Assembly: GCA_024682415.1 (NCBI GenBank)
Contig: JAIKZG010000042.1
Coordinates: forward strand, 1-64,000
Direction of reading: 5' to 3'
DNA from: Prevotella sp.
Lineage (GTDB): Bacteria > Bacteroidota > Bacteroidia > Bacteroidales > Bacteroidaceae
DNA length: 64,000 nt
In this document: one piece after another, positions 17,167 through 25,358 of the stretch
How positions within the stretch are numbered: position 1 is the first letter of the stretch
Layout: every line of letters begins with the position of its first letter
Translations under genes and position numbers: made by a program
Notes under the pieces: model-generated
Database searches by the model: none
Seen by the model: only the letters and a program-made list of their open reading frames with translations
Told to the model about the DNA's origin: nothing

Positions 17167-17319
17167 ATGGACAATTTATTATATTACGTGTTTTGCATCG
17201 TCGCTCTTATCGTAGCGTTCATATTCGTAAAGAAAGTGGCAGGATGCTTAATAAAGTCGATAGTTATGGCGGCAGTTATTGCCGTGCTCCTCTTTATCTA
17301 TTTCATGTATTTCAAATAG
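17167..17319 (+). CDS. 50-residue membrane protein
   Basis: Short gene, 50 codons plus stop. Two hydrophobic helices (residues about 4-20, LLYYVFCIVALIVAFIF, and 31-49, IVMAAVIAVLLFIYFMYF) flank KKVAGCLIK, a hairpin-like small inner membrane protein. It follows the pseudouridine synthase by 31 bp and ends before a strong terminator, so it is probably the last cistron of that unit. Coding is supported by the clean hydrophobic pattern and position; function unknown. Confidence 0.6.
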   Translation: MDNLLYYVFCIVALIVAFIFVKKVAGCLIKSIVMAAVIAVLLFIYFMYFK

Positions 17320-17350
17320 AATTTCATATAAAGCAAATAGATAGCAAAAA

Positions 17351-17384
17351 AGGCGTACCTTGATTTTAGGTGCGCCTTTTTTTG
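17351..17384. terminator. Bidirectional terminator before prmA
   Basis: AGGCGTACCT pairs with AGGTGCGCCT (one wobble), followed by TTTTTTT and preceded by AAAAA. Confidence 0.85.
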
Positions 17385-17436
17385 TGTAGAAATCTCATTT
17401 CTGCACTGCATTTGCGGTTCTGCAGTTTTTGCAATG

Positions 17437-18291
17437 CTATTTCAGCAACAGCATTGTCCATTCGTTGTCAATGGTGCGCTTCTCCTCGTGAAGACCGAGC
17501 GATGAGGCTTTCTCAAGCAGCATTGGCACGTCGTTTTCATAGAAACCGCTGAGGATAAGTGTGCCGTTCGGCTTCATGGCTTTGGCGAAACGTGGCATGT
17601 CGGCAAGGAGAATGTTGCGGTTGATGTTGGCAAGCACGATGTCGAATTTTTCATTGGTACATTCTATCACGCTTGAATCGCCACATATCACTTTTGAGAA
17701 TTTCACGTCGTTGTTGGCAGCATTAAGCTCGGTGTTGTTGGCACTCCATTCGTCGATGTCATATCCTATTACATTTTCTGCTCCGAGCTTCATGGCGGCA
17801 ATGCCGAGAATGCCTGTGCCGCATCCGCAGTCTAACACGCTCTTGCCTTTAATATCGAGATGGAGCAGGGCGGAAACAATCATGCGAGTGGTCCAATGGG
17901 TGCCTGTGCCGAAAGCCTCGCGCGCCTCAATGCCGATGTTGATGGGGAAAGAGTCTTTTGCGGTGTCGTGGCGAGCGTCGAAGATGTTAATCTTGCCGTC
18001 GATGTCGATGCTCTCAAAGCCTTCTTCCTCCCATGTGGTGTTCCAGTCTTGGTCTTCCACAGGCGAAATGGTGTAGCTTATCTTTGCTCCCTCGATAGGG
18101 AAGTCGGCAAGATTCTGCGAAAGAATTTCTTTGTCAAAAAGCGATTCCTGCACATAGCCGTTGATGCCCTCGGCAGTGTCTTCAAAAGACTCAAAATTTG
18201 CCATGCCTGCTGCGTCGGCCACGAGGTCGCGACACACCTGAAGCATGGATTCCTCACACTGTATTGTAAATTTTGCTGCTAAATATTTCAT
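17437..18291 (-). CDS. prmA: Ribosomal protein L11 methyltransferase
   Basis: SAM-dependent trimethylation of ribosomal protein L11. 284 residues from the start at 18291 (MKYLAAKFTIQ), the usual length; an in-frame ATG at 18327 adds 12 unlikely residues. N-terminal domain residues 1-120; SAM-binding motif VLDCGCGTGILGIAAMKLGA near 150-170; post-I motif with IGYDIDEWS; catalytic-loop-like DIVLANINRNIL near 220 (the N-I/P-P/N-Y motif variant of PrmA). A -7 box TAACTTTG lies at 18325-18332. Confidence 0.93.
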   Translation of the reverse strand: MKYLAAKFTIQCEESMLQVCRDLVADAAGMANFESFEDTAEGINGYVQESLFDKEILSQNLADFPIEGAKISYTISPVEDQDWNTTWEEEGFESIDIDGKINIFDARHDTAKDSFPINIGIEAREAFGTGTHWTTRMIVSALLHLDIKGKSVLDCGCGTGILGIAAMKLGAENVIGYDIDEWSANNTELNAANNDVKFSKVICGDSSVIECTNEKFDIVLANINRNILLADMPRFAKAMKPNGTLILSGFYENDVPMLLEKASSLGLHEEKRTIDNEWTMLLLK

Positions 18292-18338
18292 GAAGTATGT
18301 AACTCTTTTGTTAAAAATATATTGCAAAGTTACAAATA

Positions 18339-18382
18339 TTAGGGAAAAACCTATCCCTTCTTAGGGAATTTCCTTACTTTTG
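18339..18382 (+). promoter_or_regulatory. -7 box with upstream TTAGGGAA direct repeats
   Basis: TACTTTTG at 18375-18382 is the likely -7 element of the gene at 18434. TTAGGGAA occurs twice in direct orientation (18339-18346 and 18361-18368, 22 bases apart, two helical turns) with TATCCCTTC between, covering the place where a -33 element would be. This looks like an activator or repressor site. Confidence 0.45.
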
Positions 18383-18433
18383 CACTGCCTACAAATATTA
18401 TTTTTGTAGCGAGTAAAATAAAAAACTTTCGTT

Positions 18434-19312
18434 ATGAAAAAGAACGTTTTATCATTATTGCTTGCAGGATTGTTTCCGCTTTCTCTTATGGCTCAGGATG
18501 ATATGTATTTCACCCCTGCTCCTAAGGCGGCAAAGCCAAAGAAGGTGGAGCAGCCGACATATTACAGCGGCAGCAATCGCGATGTAGATGAATACAACCG
18601 TCGTGGCGACATATTGCCCGATTCAGTCTTTATGGACTCTACCTTTGTCAGCAAATATTTTAAGGGCGGCAAAATAATGACCGACCAAGATCTCGACGAC
18701 TATTATTACAGCCGTCGTCTGCATGATTTCTATGGATACTACGACCCATGGATATATACTCATGCGTGGGGATATTCTCCATGGTATTACAGCCGTTGGG
18801 GATGGACTGATCCTTGGTATTATGGAGGATATTATGATCCGTGGTATTATGGCTACTATGGCTATGCCGGATGGTATGACCCTTGGTATTATCGCGGATG
18901 GGGATATTATGGCCCATATTATTGGAACAGACCGGCAATATATGTAGTCCACAACAATACATGGGGCAGAGGATGGCGACAGAATACAGGCACGTTTGGC
19001 GGACGCTCATTCGGCAACGCGCGCAACAGCGGCTCTTTCTCTAACTCTCGTTCTTGGGGCAACAGAAGCAGCAATGCCACATTTGGCAATCGCAGCAGCC
19101 GAAACAGTAACAACAATAGCAATTGGAATAATCGCAGCAACAGCAATTTCGGCAACGCGCGCTCAATGGGCAGCTTCGGCAACAGTCGCTCTTCAGGCAC
19201 ATTCAGCAGCCCAAGTAATAGTGGCAGCTTCGGAGGCTCACGCTCTGGCGGAGGAAGTTTTGGCGGAGGTGGCAGTCGCTCGGGTGGCGGCAGCTTTGGT
19301 GGCAGAAGATAA
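18434..19312 (+). CDS. Exported Tyr/Trp-rich protein with SFGG tail
   Basis: Unknown function, 292 residues. Signal peptide MKKNVLSLLLAGLFPLSLMAQ. Residues 60-165 are a Tyr/Trp/Gly/Asp/Pro-rich segment with repeated DPWYY and GYYG units; residues 180-292 are low complexity (Asn, Ser, Gly, Arg, Phe) with FGN and SFGG repeats. The last ten residues equal those of the protein at 4742-5773. The adjacent FadL-like porin gene starts 74 bp downstream without an obvious promoter, so the pair may be an operon. The sequence suggests an aggregation-prone or matrix-like envelope protein. Confidence 0.7.
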   Translation: MKKNVLSLLLAGLFPLSLMAQDDMYFTPAPKAAKPKKVEQPTYYSGSNRDVDEYNRRGDILPDSVFMDSTFVSKYFKGGKIMTDQDLDDYYYSRRLHDFYGYYDPWIYTHAWGYSPWYYSRWGWTDPWYYGGYYDPWYYGYYGYAGWYDPWYYRGWGYYGPYYWNRPAIYVVHNNTWGRGWRQNTGTFGGRSFGNARNSGSFSNSRSWGNRSSNATFGNRSSRNSNNNSNWNNRSNSNFGNARSMGSFGNSRSSGTFSSPSNSGSFGGSRSGGGSFGGGGSRSGGGSFGGRR

Positions 19313-19386
19313 ATCGTGCTTTTGCCGTAACTCACGACAAAGTCCTTACATATATATAATAATGTAGAAACAATAAATTTATTTAT

Positions 19387-21021
19387 ATGAAATTAAAACA
19401 CATAATAATGTTTGGCGCTGCTATGATGGCATTGCCGACAATGGCGCAGGAGACATACCAAATGGCGCAGCTCGAAACACAGGATCTTAACGGAACTGCT
19501 CGTTATGTGGGTATGAGTGGAGCGATGAACGCTCTCGGTGCTGACATCTCTACTATCGGCAGCAACCCTGCCGGCATAGGTATATTCCGCCATGGACAGC
19601 TTACCTTTTCTGGCGGACTGCTTCGCCAGAACGGAGTAGAAAAGGTGGGCAAGCAGCATAAAATGAACCCTTCGTTCGACCAGTTGGGTTTCGTGTATAG
19701 CACAAAGCCTAATTACAGTGGCACGAGAGTGTCTTTTGCCTTCAACTATCATAAGAGCCGCAATTTTAGCCAGATTCTTTCTGCTGCTGCCGGATTGAAC
19801 AGAGCTTCGCAAAACAAGCTCACTTCAATGAAATTCAATAGTGGCGTGATAGGCTCTTATAATAAAGAGGGCAACAACGGCGCAGGTTCTTTCAATGAAT
19901 ATGAATATGCCATAACAAGTGTTGATAGAGCATATATTGACGAATTGCTGAAGAGCGACACTGATAACGGCGTGGATTGGTATGACGCTAATCAATATGC
20001 GTGGTGGCAAGAAAATCATGGCTTCATTTCAAACTTTGATTTTAATATCTCAGCAAGCTTCAACGACCGTGTATTTCTCGGCGCTACAATCGGCGTGAAG
20101 GATGTGCATTACCATACTGATATGAGATATATGGAAGCAATGGATTTCAGCCCTAATGATGCAAATCCTTTGGGAAGTATATTTCAAGAGGAAGTAGAGA
20201 AAATAACAGGTACTGGTGTTGATTTCTCTCTTGGTGCAATCTTCTTGCCGATAGAAGGCTCTCCGTTTCGTATCGGAGCATGGCTGAAGAGTCCTACATT
20301 CTATGATTTGGATAATAGAGTGGACATGGAAATGAAAGGAGCTCCGTATATAAATAGTGCGGCGAGTGTATATAATGGATTTATGTCGCACAGATTTTCT
20401 GATTACAATTTCAAATTCAACACTCCATGGAAGTTTGGCTTGGCAATGGGTAGCACAATAGGCAATCAGTTTGCTTTTGATGTGGAATATGAGTTTGCCG
20501 ACTACAACAGCACCGATGCGCGTCAGGATAATAATGATTATTATGACTATTATTATGGCGATGTTTATTCTACTACATCAAGCGACAAGGAGATGAACCG
20601 CAGCGTGAAGCAGGCATTGAAAGGCGTGTCTACATTCCGTGTAGGTTTTGAATATAAGCCTGTGCCAGAGCTTGCTTTCCGTATGGGTTATAACTATGTT
20701 TCTCCTATGTATGATAAATATGGCTTCCGCGACCCGACATTGCAGGCACGAGGCAATAATTTGTCTGCTCGTACTGATTTCACCAACTGGCGTGAAACAA
20801 ATCGTGTGACTGCCGGTTTAGGTTATAAGTTCGCTAAAAAATGGAATTTGGATCTTGCTTATCAGTTTGCTTCTACTCGTGGCGAGTTCTTCCCATTCGC
20901 AACCTACACTTATCATGACAGAACAGACCCTAATGCAGCCAATTATGATAATATAGGCACATCGGCAAGGGTGAAAGACATCAGAAGCCAATTCCTTATG
21001 ACATTGGGCTATTCATTCTAA
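19387..21021 (+). CDS. FadL/OmpP1-like outer membrane transport protein
   Basis: Outer membrane barrel of the FadL/TodX family, 544 residues, probably passing hydrophobic compounds. Signal peptide MKLKHIIMFGAAMMALPTMAQ. Family signature near the N-terminus: QDLNGTARYVGMSGAMNALGADISTIGSNPAGIG (shown here as the conserved block at residues 33-66), which is the hatch region. Repeated amphipathic strands follow and the last residues (FLMTLGYSF) end in Phe, as required for barrel insertion. Bacteroidota members are often named hemin receptor, but hemin binding is not shown here. Confidence 0.85.
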   Translation: MKLKHIIMFGAAMMALPTMAQETYQMAQLETQDLNGTARYVGMSGAMNALGADISTIGSNPAGIGIFRHGQLTFSGGLLRQNGVEKVGKQHKMNPSFDQLGFVYSTKPNYSGTRVSFAFNYHKSRNFSQILSAAAGLNRASQNKLTSMKFNSGVIGSYNKEGNNGAGSFNEYEYAITSVDRAYIDELLKSDTDNGVDWYDANQYAWWQENHGFISNFDFNISASFNDRVFLGATIGVKDVHYHTDMRYMEAMDFSPNDANPLGSIFQEEVEKITGTGVDFSLGAIFLPIEGSPFRIGAWLKSPTFYDLDNRVDMEMKGAPYINSAASVYNGFMSHRFSDYNFKFNTPWKFGLAMGSTIGNQFAFDVEYEFADYNSTDARQDNNDYYDYYYGDVYSTTSSDKEMNRSVKQALKGVSTFRVGFEYKPVPELAFRMGYNYVSPMYDKYGFRDPTLQARGNNLSARTDFTNWRETNRVTAGLGYKFAKKWNLDLAYQFASTRGEFFPFATYTYHDRTDPNAANYDNIGTSARVKDIRSQFLMTLGYSF

Positions 21022-21049
21022 GAATGCCGTTTCGCATAAATACAATAAA

Positions 21050-21084
21050 GAGTGTGTGCTATTTTTGGCACACACTCCTTTTTT
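21050..21084 (+). terminator. Terminator of the FadL-like gene
   Basis: GAGTGTGTGC pairs with GCACACACTC around TATTTTTG, followed by CTTTTTT. Confidence 0.9.
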
Positions 21085-21112
21085 ATATACCTACGTTTTT
21101 TATGAAATAGTT

Positions 21113-21676
21113 ATTTCCGTGAGGAAATCATGATGTCCATTTTGAGATATTGATATTTCCGTGAGGAAATTGCTATGGTCAGTTTGAGATATCGAGATTT
21201 CCGCAAGGAAATTGCTATGTCCATTTTGAGATATTGCTATTTCCACGAGGAAATTGCTATGTCCAGTTTGGGATATTGGTATTTCCGTGAGGAAATCATG
21301 ATGTCCATTTTGAGATATTGGTATTTCCGTGAGGAAATCATGATGTCCATTTTGAGATATTGATATTTCCGTGAGGAAATTGCTATGGTCAGTTTGAGAT
21401 ATCGAGATTTCCGCAAGGAAATTGCTATGTCCATTTTGAGATATCGAGATTTCCACGAGGAAATTGCTATGTCCAGTTTGGGATATCGAGATTTCCGCGA
21501 GGAAATCGCTATGTCCAGTTTGAGATATCGAGATTTCCACGAGGAAATTGTTATGTCAAGTTTTGGATATTGGTATTTCCGTGAGGAAATTGTTATGTCC
21601 ATTTTGAGATATCGAGATTTCCGCGAGGAAATTGTTATGGTCAGTTTGATATATTGCTTTTTCCACGAGGAAATCA
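21113..21676. repeat. 42-bp tandem repeat array, 14 units, tetraloop hairpin cores
   Basis: Fourteen units of exactly 42 bp; the core TTTCC recurs every 42 bases from 21114 to 21660. Every unit holds ATTTCC-NNNN-GGAAA(T), a hairpin with a four-base loop. The stem is essentially invariant, while loops are only GTGA, GCAA, GCGA or ACGA. Because 42 is a multiple of three, long open frames with 14-residue repeats appear on both strands; I regard these as artefacts of the period. It lies between a terminator and the 40-bp array upstream of the DGR. Confidence 0.95.
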
Positions 21677-21784
21677 TGCAACAATAGAAGATGCGGGCAA
21701 AATGTGCGTGCTGTTTCAGATTAAATCTGTGAAATCTATTAGAATTCAAAATCTGTGTTCATCTGTGCCATCTGTGAGAGATTA

Positions 21785-21850
21785 TAGCTTCATAAAGCTA
21801 AGTTTATAGCCAGTGGTGCGCAGTTCGTGAGAATGTAAGCACCACTTTTT
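21785..21850 (+). repeat. Left flanking repeat of the DGR region, hairpin with GTGA cap
   Basis: Direct repeat of 27417-27489: TAGCTTCATA plus a 53-bp block with one difference (T21828/C27471). It contains the hairpin GTGGTGC...GCACCAC with an inner GTTC-GTGA-GAAT, then TTTTT, so it may also act as a terminator. Confidence 0.85.
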
Positions 21851-21860
21851 ACAAGATCAT

Positions 21861-22082
21861 TTTGTAGAGTATGGCGAAATCTTCGTTTTAGGATTTTCTT
21901 GCAGAGTTGTGCAACGAAATCTTCATTTTAGGATTTGTCTGTAGAGTTGTGTAGCTAAATCTTCGTTTTAGGATTTTCCAGTAGAGTTGTGCAGCGAAAT
22001 CTTCATTTTAAGATTTTCCTATAGAGTTGTGCAGCGAAATCTTCATTTTAGGATTTGTCTGTAGAGTTGTGCAGCGAAATCT
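21861..22082. repeat. Second 40-bp tandem array, 5 units plus a partial
   Basis: The same unit as at 4266-4582, with AGGATT (or AAGATT) at 21890, 21930, 21970, 22010 and 22050. It stops about 25 bases before the -33 element of the DGR target promoter. Confidence 0.95.
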
Positions 22083-22106
22083 AATTTAATTTTTCTTCTT
22101 TTTTGC

Positions 22107-22136
22107 TTGCAGATTCAAAAATAAGGTTTATATTTG
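22107..22136 (+). promoter_or_regulatory. Promoter of the DGR target gene
   Basis: TTG at 22107-22109, 19 bases, TATATTTG at 22129-22136. This is the only consensus promoter seen between the arrays and the target gene, and it implies a leader of about 670 nt. Confidence 0.6.
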
Positions 22137-22144
22137 CAATAGAT

Positions 22145-22813
22145 AGATGACGTTGAAGCTTTTCAGCGTAGAAAAGCGGAGTGTCTGTCTAAACACATAT
22201 ATAGGAAAAGGCGTTTACTTAACGCTTGTTTTTGACCTTGTAGAAACCTAGCAAGTTTTACATTCCTATCAAGAACAAGAGCAATAGAGTAAATGTCCCA
22301 GTGTAGATTATGTACAATAGTATACACTACTTTGAGTAGGAGCCTGCGTGCAGCGGTGCTCTCCGCTATGTCCTTTTTCCTTATTTACACATATATATAA
22401 TTGTGTATTACGCGCGTGTGCATATACTGGCTTTATTGGCAGTAAGTGTGTATATCTGTGCGGAATAATGTATGTATATAGGTGGGTAGGGGAAATTGCG
22501 CCTATTGGGGGAGATTGTATCCGTATGCGTGCAGACTCTGAAAAGGAGTAGGTGTATACCTATTTATATATATGTATATCGACGCGGGATGTTTGTATGA
22601 TGTTCATTCTTATAGGAATAAGGCAATGCTAGGGCCTCTGCAAGATAAGAATGAGCAAAGAGTACAAGCTCCTGCGTCTTTTTTTGTATATGGCGATACA
22701 AAAAACTCCTTCATGCGAAAGAGTTTAGGAGAAAAATGTATTTAGAAAGAAACAAAAGGATTAATTCCGACCAGGGGAGCGGTCGGGGCATTTTATTCTA
22801 AACGAAGGAAAAT
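22145..22813 (+). promoter_or_regulatory. Long structured 5' leader of the DGR target gene
   Basis: No gene recognised in about 670 bp. It holds several hairpins: GCTTTTC/GAAAAGC (22158-22177), GCGTT/AACGC (22211-22225), TTTTGTAT/ATACAAAA (22682-22703), AAACTC/GAGTTT (22703-22726) with a competing CTCCT/AGGAG pairing (22706-22731), and CCGACC/GGTCGG (22767-22786) only 27 bases before the start codon. The competing pairs suggest attenuation or translation control. Confidence 0.45.
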
Positions 22814-24592
22814 ATGAATGCAACACATTTTTATCTAATGATAACATTGGCATTGAGCAGCATGCTGTCGCTAAGCAGTTGTTCAAGTGCTGATGATGTG
22901 TCGGGTAGCAAGGACGCAGCCAAAGGCAAAGCCTTAACTCTTGACGCAAGCATATTGCGAACGCAAGACTTTGAGATAAAAACTCGTGGCATAAAGCTCG
23001 AAACCGCTCCGATGAACCCCGACAGAATAATAGAAAGCACTTATGAAGTTTCGGCGGAAGACGAAACTCGCACTCCTATGGACGCAACTCCCACATGGGC
23101 TGGCATGACGAGCCGAGATATAGCAGTAAAGGTTGGCGGCAATGTGTATCAATACAGCGTAGCTGCCGACGGCAAGATAACGTGCGGCACGCCTTATTAT
23201 TTCACGACGATGAACAACGTTACGGTAGAGTCGTGGTATCCTTACACAGCGTCTTATCCAGAGAATTTCTCTGTGCAGACCGACCAGCGAACGTATGCCA
23301 ATTATGAAAAGAGTGACTTTATGTATGGCTCTACTTCTTCGGCTAATCAAGCTAATCTTGGTAATGCGGTTACTTATAATCATAAGATTGCCAAGCTGAT
23401 AGTGAAAGTAAACGTGAGCGAAGCCAACTATATGAAAGGCTATGGAGCGATAAACAGCGTTTCATTCACAGGCGCACAGATTTCAGCCACTGTGGGAGCT
23501 TCTGGCGCACTGTCAGGCAGTGGCGCAACCACATCTACGGTGAGGATGTATGCAAAAGTGCCTTCCGCAAGAAATAACAACTCGGCTACAGCCACATTCG
23601 AGGCTTGCGTAATTCCACAGAGCGCGAAGCTTTCGTTTACGCTCGACATCGGTGGCGTAACCTACACCGCTGCTATGGCTTCCAATCATACTTTTGCTGC
23701 AGGCTCTGCAAATGAGCTTACCATAAATGTAAATTCAGCGAGAGCTTATATATCTTCGGGCGGAACTATCGCTAATGGCGACTACTATTGCACCACTCCA
23801 AGCGGACAAGCATGGGTGGTAAAACAAGCTGACCTTGCTTCCTCAAAGACAGCTCGCAACACAACCCCTATTGCCGTAGTATTCTCTACTGCAACAAGCA
23901 CTACTGATAAAGGTCACGGCTGGCAACTTGGCTACGCCATGGCTCTGCAATGCGCCACTACAGGCAGCGGAGCAAATGGCACTTGCACATGGGGACCGGC
24001 TAATGAAGATTGCTCTTATCTCACTAACTGGGACAACGCCAACCCACGCACCACATGGAAGAACAATAAGGACGGCTACACAGAAACAATGTCAATTCCA
24101 TCTGGGCAGCGCGCAAGCTATCCGGCATTCCAATACGCTATCAACTACCAAAGCACTGTGGCAGCACCCAATACGACAAGCAAATGGTATCTGCCGAGCA
24201 ACGGACAGTGGTATGACATCTGGGTGAACCTTGGAGGAGCTAAAGCCGATGGCACATATATTAATTCAGGCGGAAGCGTGCAGTGGGATGAAATCGTGTG
24301 GTATGGACCGAGCGACAACCCAAAGAATGAAACAATGTATTGGGTAAACCTTGTGCAGACCAACATAAATGCTCTGCTCAATGCCGTTAGCTCTTACGCA
24401 AGTATCTACACCATAGATTATGAGGCTCACCAGCTCTATTCATGGGGTGAATACTTCTGGTGCAGTTCCGAGCGTAGTGCCGTTTGTTCCTACGTCGCGA
24501 GCGTGAACAAGAATGGCTACGTCCGCGTGCACGCGCGTACAGGCAGTCCCAAGTCGGACACGTTCCGTGTGCGTCCAGTCTTAGCTTTCTGA
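22814..24592 (+). CDS. DGR target: surface lipoprotein with fimbrillin-like body and variable C-terminus
   Basis: 592 residues. Lipobox SLSSC (Cys about 23) is followed by SSADD, an acidic stretch like the Bacteroidota lipoprotein export signal, so surface display is likely. Residues about 35-310 look fimbrillin-like (Mfa/FimA type: VTYNHKIAKLIVKVNV, acidic beta-rich). From about 315 a second domain (NGDYYCTTPSGQAWVVK, WYLPSNGQWYDIW, WGEYFWCSSERS, FRVRPVLAF) has the layout of C-type-lectin/formylglycine-enzyme-like DGR variable domains. The last 127 coding bases (24463-24589) are the variable repeat. Nine residues differ from the template translation: V, S, Y, R, H, R, G, S and D replace Asn or Asp. 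A ligand-binding adhesin is the natural reading. Confidence 0.9.
   Translation: MNATHFYLMITLALSSMLSLSSCSSADDVSGSKDAAKGKALTLDASILRTQDFEIKTRGIKLETAPMNPDRIIESTYEVSAEDETRTPMDATPTWAGMTSRDIAVKVGGNVYQYSVAADGKITCGTPYYFTTMNNVTVESWYPYTASYPENFSVQTDQRTYANYEKSDFMYGSTSSANQANLGNAVTYNHKIAKLIVKVNVSEANYMKGYGAINSVSFTGAQISATVGASGALSGSGATTSTVRMYAKVPSARNNNSATATFEACVIPQSAKLSFTLDIGGVTYTAAMASNHTFAAGSANELTINVNSARAYISSGGTIANGDYYCTTPSGQAWVVKQADLASSKTARNTTPIAVVFSTATSTTDKGHGWQLGYAMALQCATTGSGANGTCTWGPANEDCSYLTNWDNANPRTTWKNNKDGYTETMSIPSGQRASYPAFQYAINYQSTVAAPNTTSKWYLPSNGQWYDIWVNLGGAKADGTYINSGGSVQWDEIVWYGPSDNPKNETMYWVNLVQTNINALLNAVSSYASIYTIDYEAHQLYSWGEYFWCSSERSAVCSYVASVNKNGYVRVHARTGSPKSDTFRVRPVLAF
24463..24589 (+). repeat. 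DGR variable repeat (VR)
   Basis: 127 bp aligned without gaps to the template repeat at 25359-25485 (offset 896). Twelve differences, all at template adenines (A to G seven times, A to C three, A to T two); none of the 93 non-adenine positions differs. The invariant 3' segment (24558-24589) is the place for the initiation-of-mutagenic-homing sequence. The stop codon lies just outside. Confidence 0.97.
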
Positions 24593-24624
24593 TCCCTTTA
24601 TCGCTTCATCGCTTTATCCCTTTA

Positions 24625-24638
24625 GGGGCGTAAGCCCC
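24625..24638 (+). promoter_or_regulatory. GC hairpin downstream of VR
   Basis: GGGGC-GTAA-GCCCC, five pairs and a GNRA loop, 35 bases after the VR. In the Bordetella phage DGR a GC-rich hairpin just after VR promotes homing; this one has the same form and sits further away. The assignment is by analogy. Confidence 0.45.
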
Positions 24639-24734
24639 CAGAATGAGGCGAGAAAAGAAAAATGAGTGAAGAGGGTGTGAGTGGAGAGCAAATATTGGTG
24701 TTTGAATTGTGAGCAGAAAAGCATATTAAAGAGT

Positions 24735-24818
24735 TCCCCCCTCGGGGGACAGGGGGCATAACGAGGGCGCACGCGAAAGCAGCGCCCCCGATTACCGGAA
24801 ACCGCCCCTTGGGGCGGT
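24735..24818. repeat. GC-rich palindromes between VR and avd
   Basis: TCCCCC-CTC-GGGGGA (24735-24749) and ACCGCCCC/GGGGCGGT (24801-24818) stand out from the AT-rich surroundings. They end 15 bases before the avd start codon. They could end the target transcript or structure the avd leader. Confidence 0.5.
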
Positions 24819-24833
24819 CGAAATAGAAAAGAT

Positions 24834-25217
24834 ATGGCATTATCGCATGAATTACCGATATATAAGGATTTGTTCAGCCTCGCCGACAGAGTGATGAGCA
24901 TGCAGCGCAATTTTCCTAAGATGTATAGATACAACTTAGGCGACCGCATGGTAAATGCCAACCTCGATATGCTCACGCAGGTGGTGCTGGCTAATACCGC
25001 CATCGACGAATTGGAGGAACGCCTCGATGCGCTGAAAACGCTCATGGCGCAATATGAAACTCTAATTATGCTCTTTCGCTTGTGCATAGCGCAGCGCATA
25101 ATCACGGCTGAGCAATATGCCGCTTTTCTGCCCACGCTCAACAAAATTGGGCAGCAGATTACTGGCTGGCGCACATTCACAAAGAAGCAGATAGCAAAAG
25201 GCAAAATTACAGAATAA
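24834..25217 (+). CDS. avd: DGR accessory variability determinant
   Basis: 127 residues, all helical: residues 5-30 (LPIYKDLFSLADRVMSMQRNFPK), 35-70, 75-98 and 102-122, i.e. a four-helix bundle of the Avd/S23-like type. Avd forms a basic pentamer that binds the reverse transcriptase and the template RNA and is needed for mutagenic homing. Position between VR and template repeat, upstream of the RT gene, is the classic order. Identification rests on size, helical pattern (NFPKMYRYNLGDRM is typical) and context. Confidence 0.9.
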   Translation: MALSHELPIYKDLFSLADRVMSMQRNFPKMYRYNLGDRMVNANLDMLTQVVLANTAIDELEERLDALKTLMAQYETLIMLFRLCIAQRIITAEQYAAFLPTLNKIGQQITGWRTFTKKQIAKGKITE

Positions 25218-25300
25218 GCCTCGCGCCTGTTGGCGAGAATTCGTGCGGCTACGGCTTCACGGAGAGAGCTGATTTAAAATTTTAAAAGGGTCATCGACAG

Positions 25301-25325
25301 GCTAAATTCACACATGTGATTTAGC
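25301..25325 (+). promoter_or_regulatory. Hairpin just upstream of the template repeat
   Basis: GCTAAAT / ATTTAGC, then CAC / GTG with loop ACAT and one bulged T. It ends 33 bases before the template repeat and would be part of the template RNA. Confidence 0.45.
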
Positions 25326-25358
25326 TCGTTAAGAAGCAAAAGAAACTGATGACAAGGA

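Noticed and set aside
21100..21749. Open frames with 14-residue repeats (ISISQTGHSNFL-type) on both strands
   Set aside because: A 42-bp tandem repeat is a multiple of three, so every frame without a stop stays open; frames exist on both strands, none has a signal or known domain, and the variation preserves the DNA hairpin rather than codons.
22348..22551. 67-codon frame in the DGR leader
   Set aside because: Cys/Tyr-rich composition without domain or signal; more likely chance within the structured leader.
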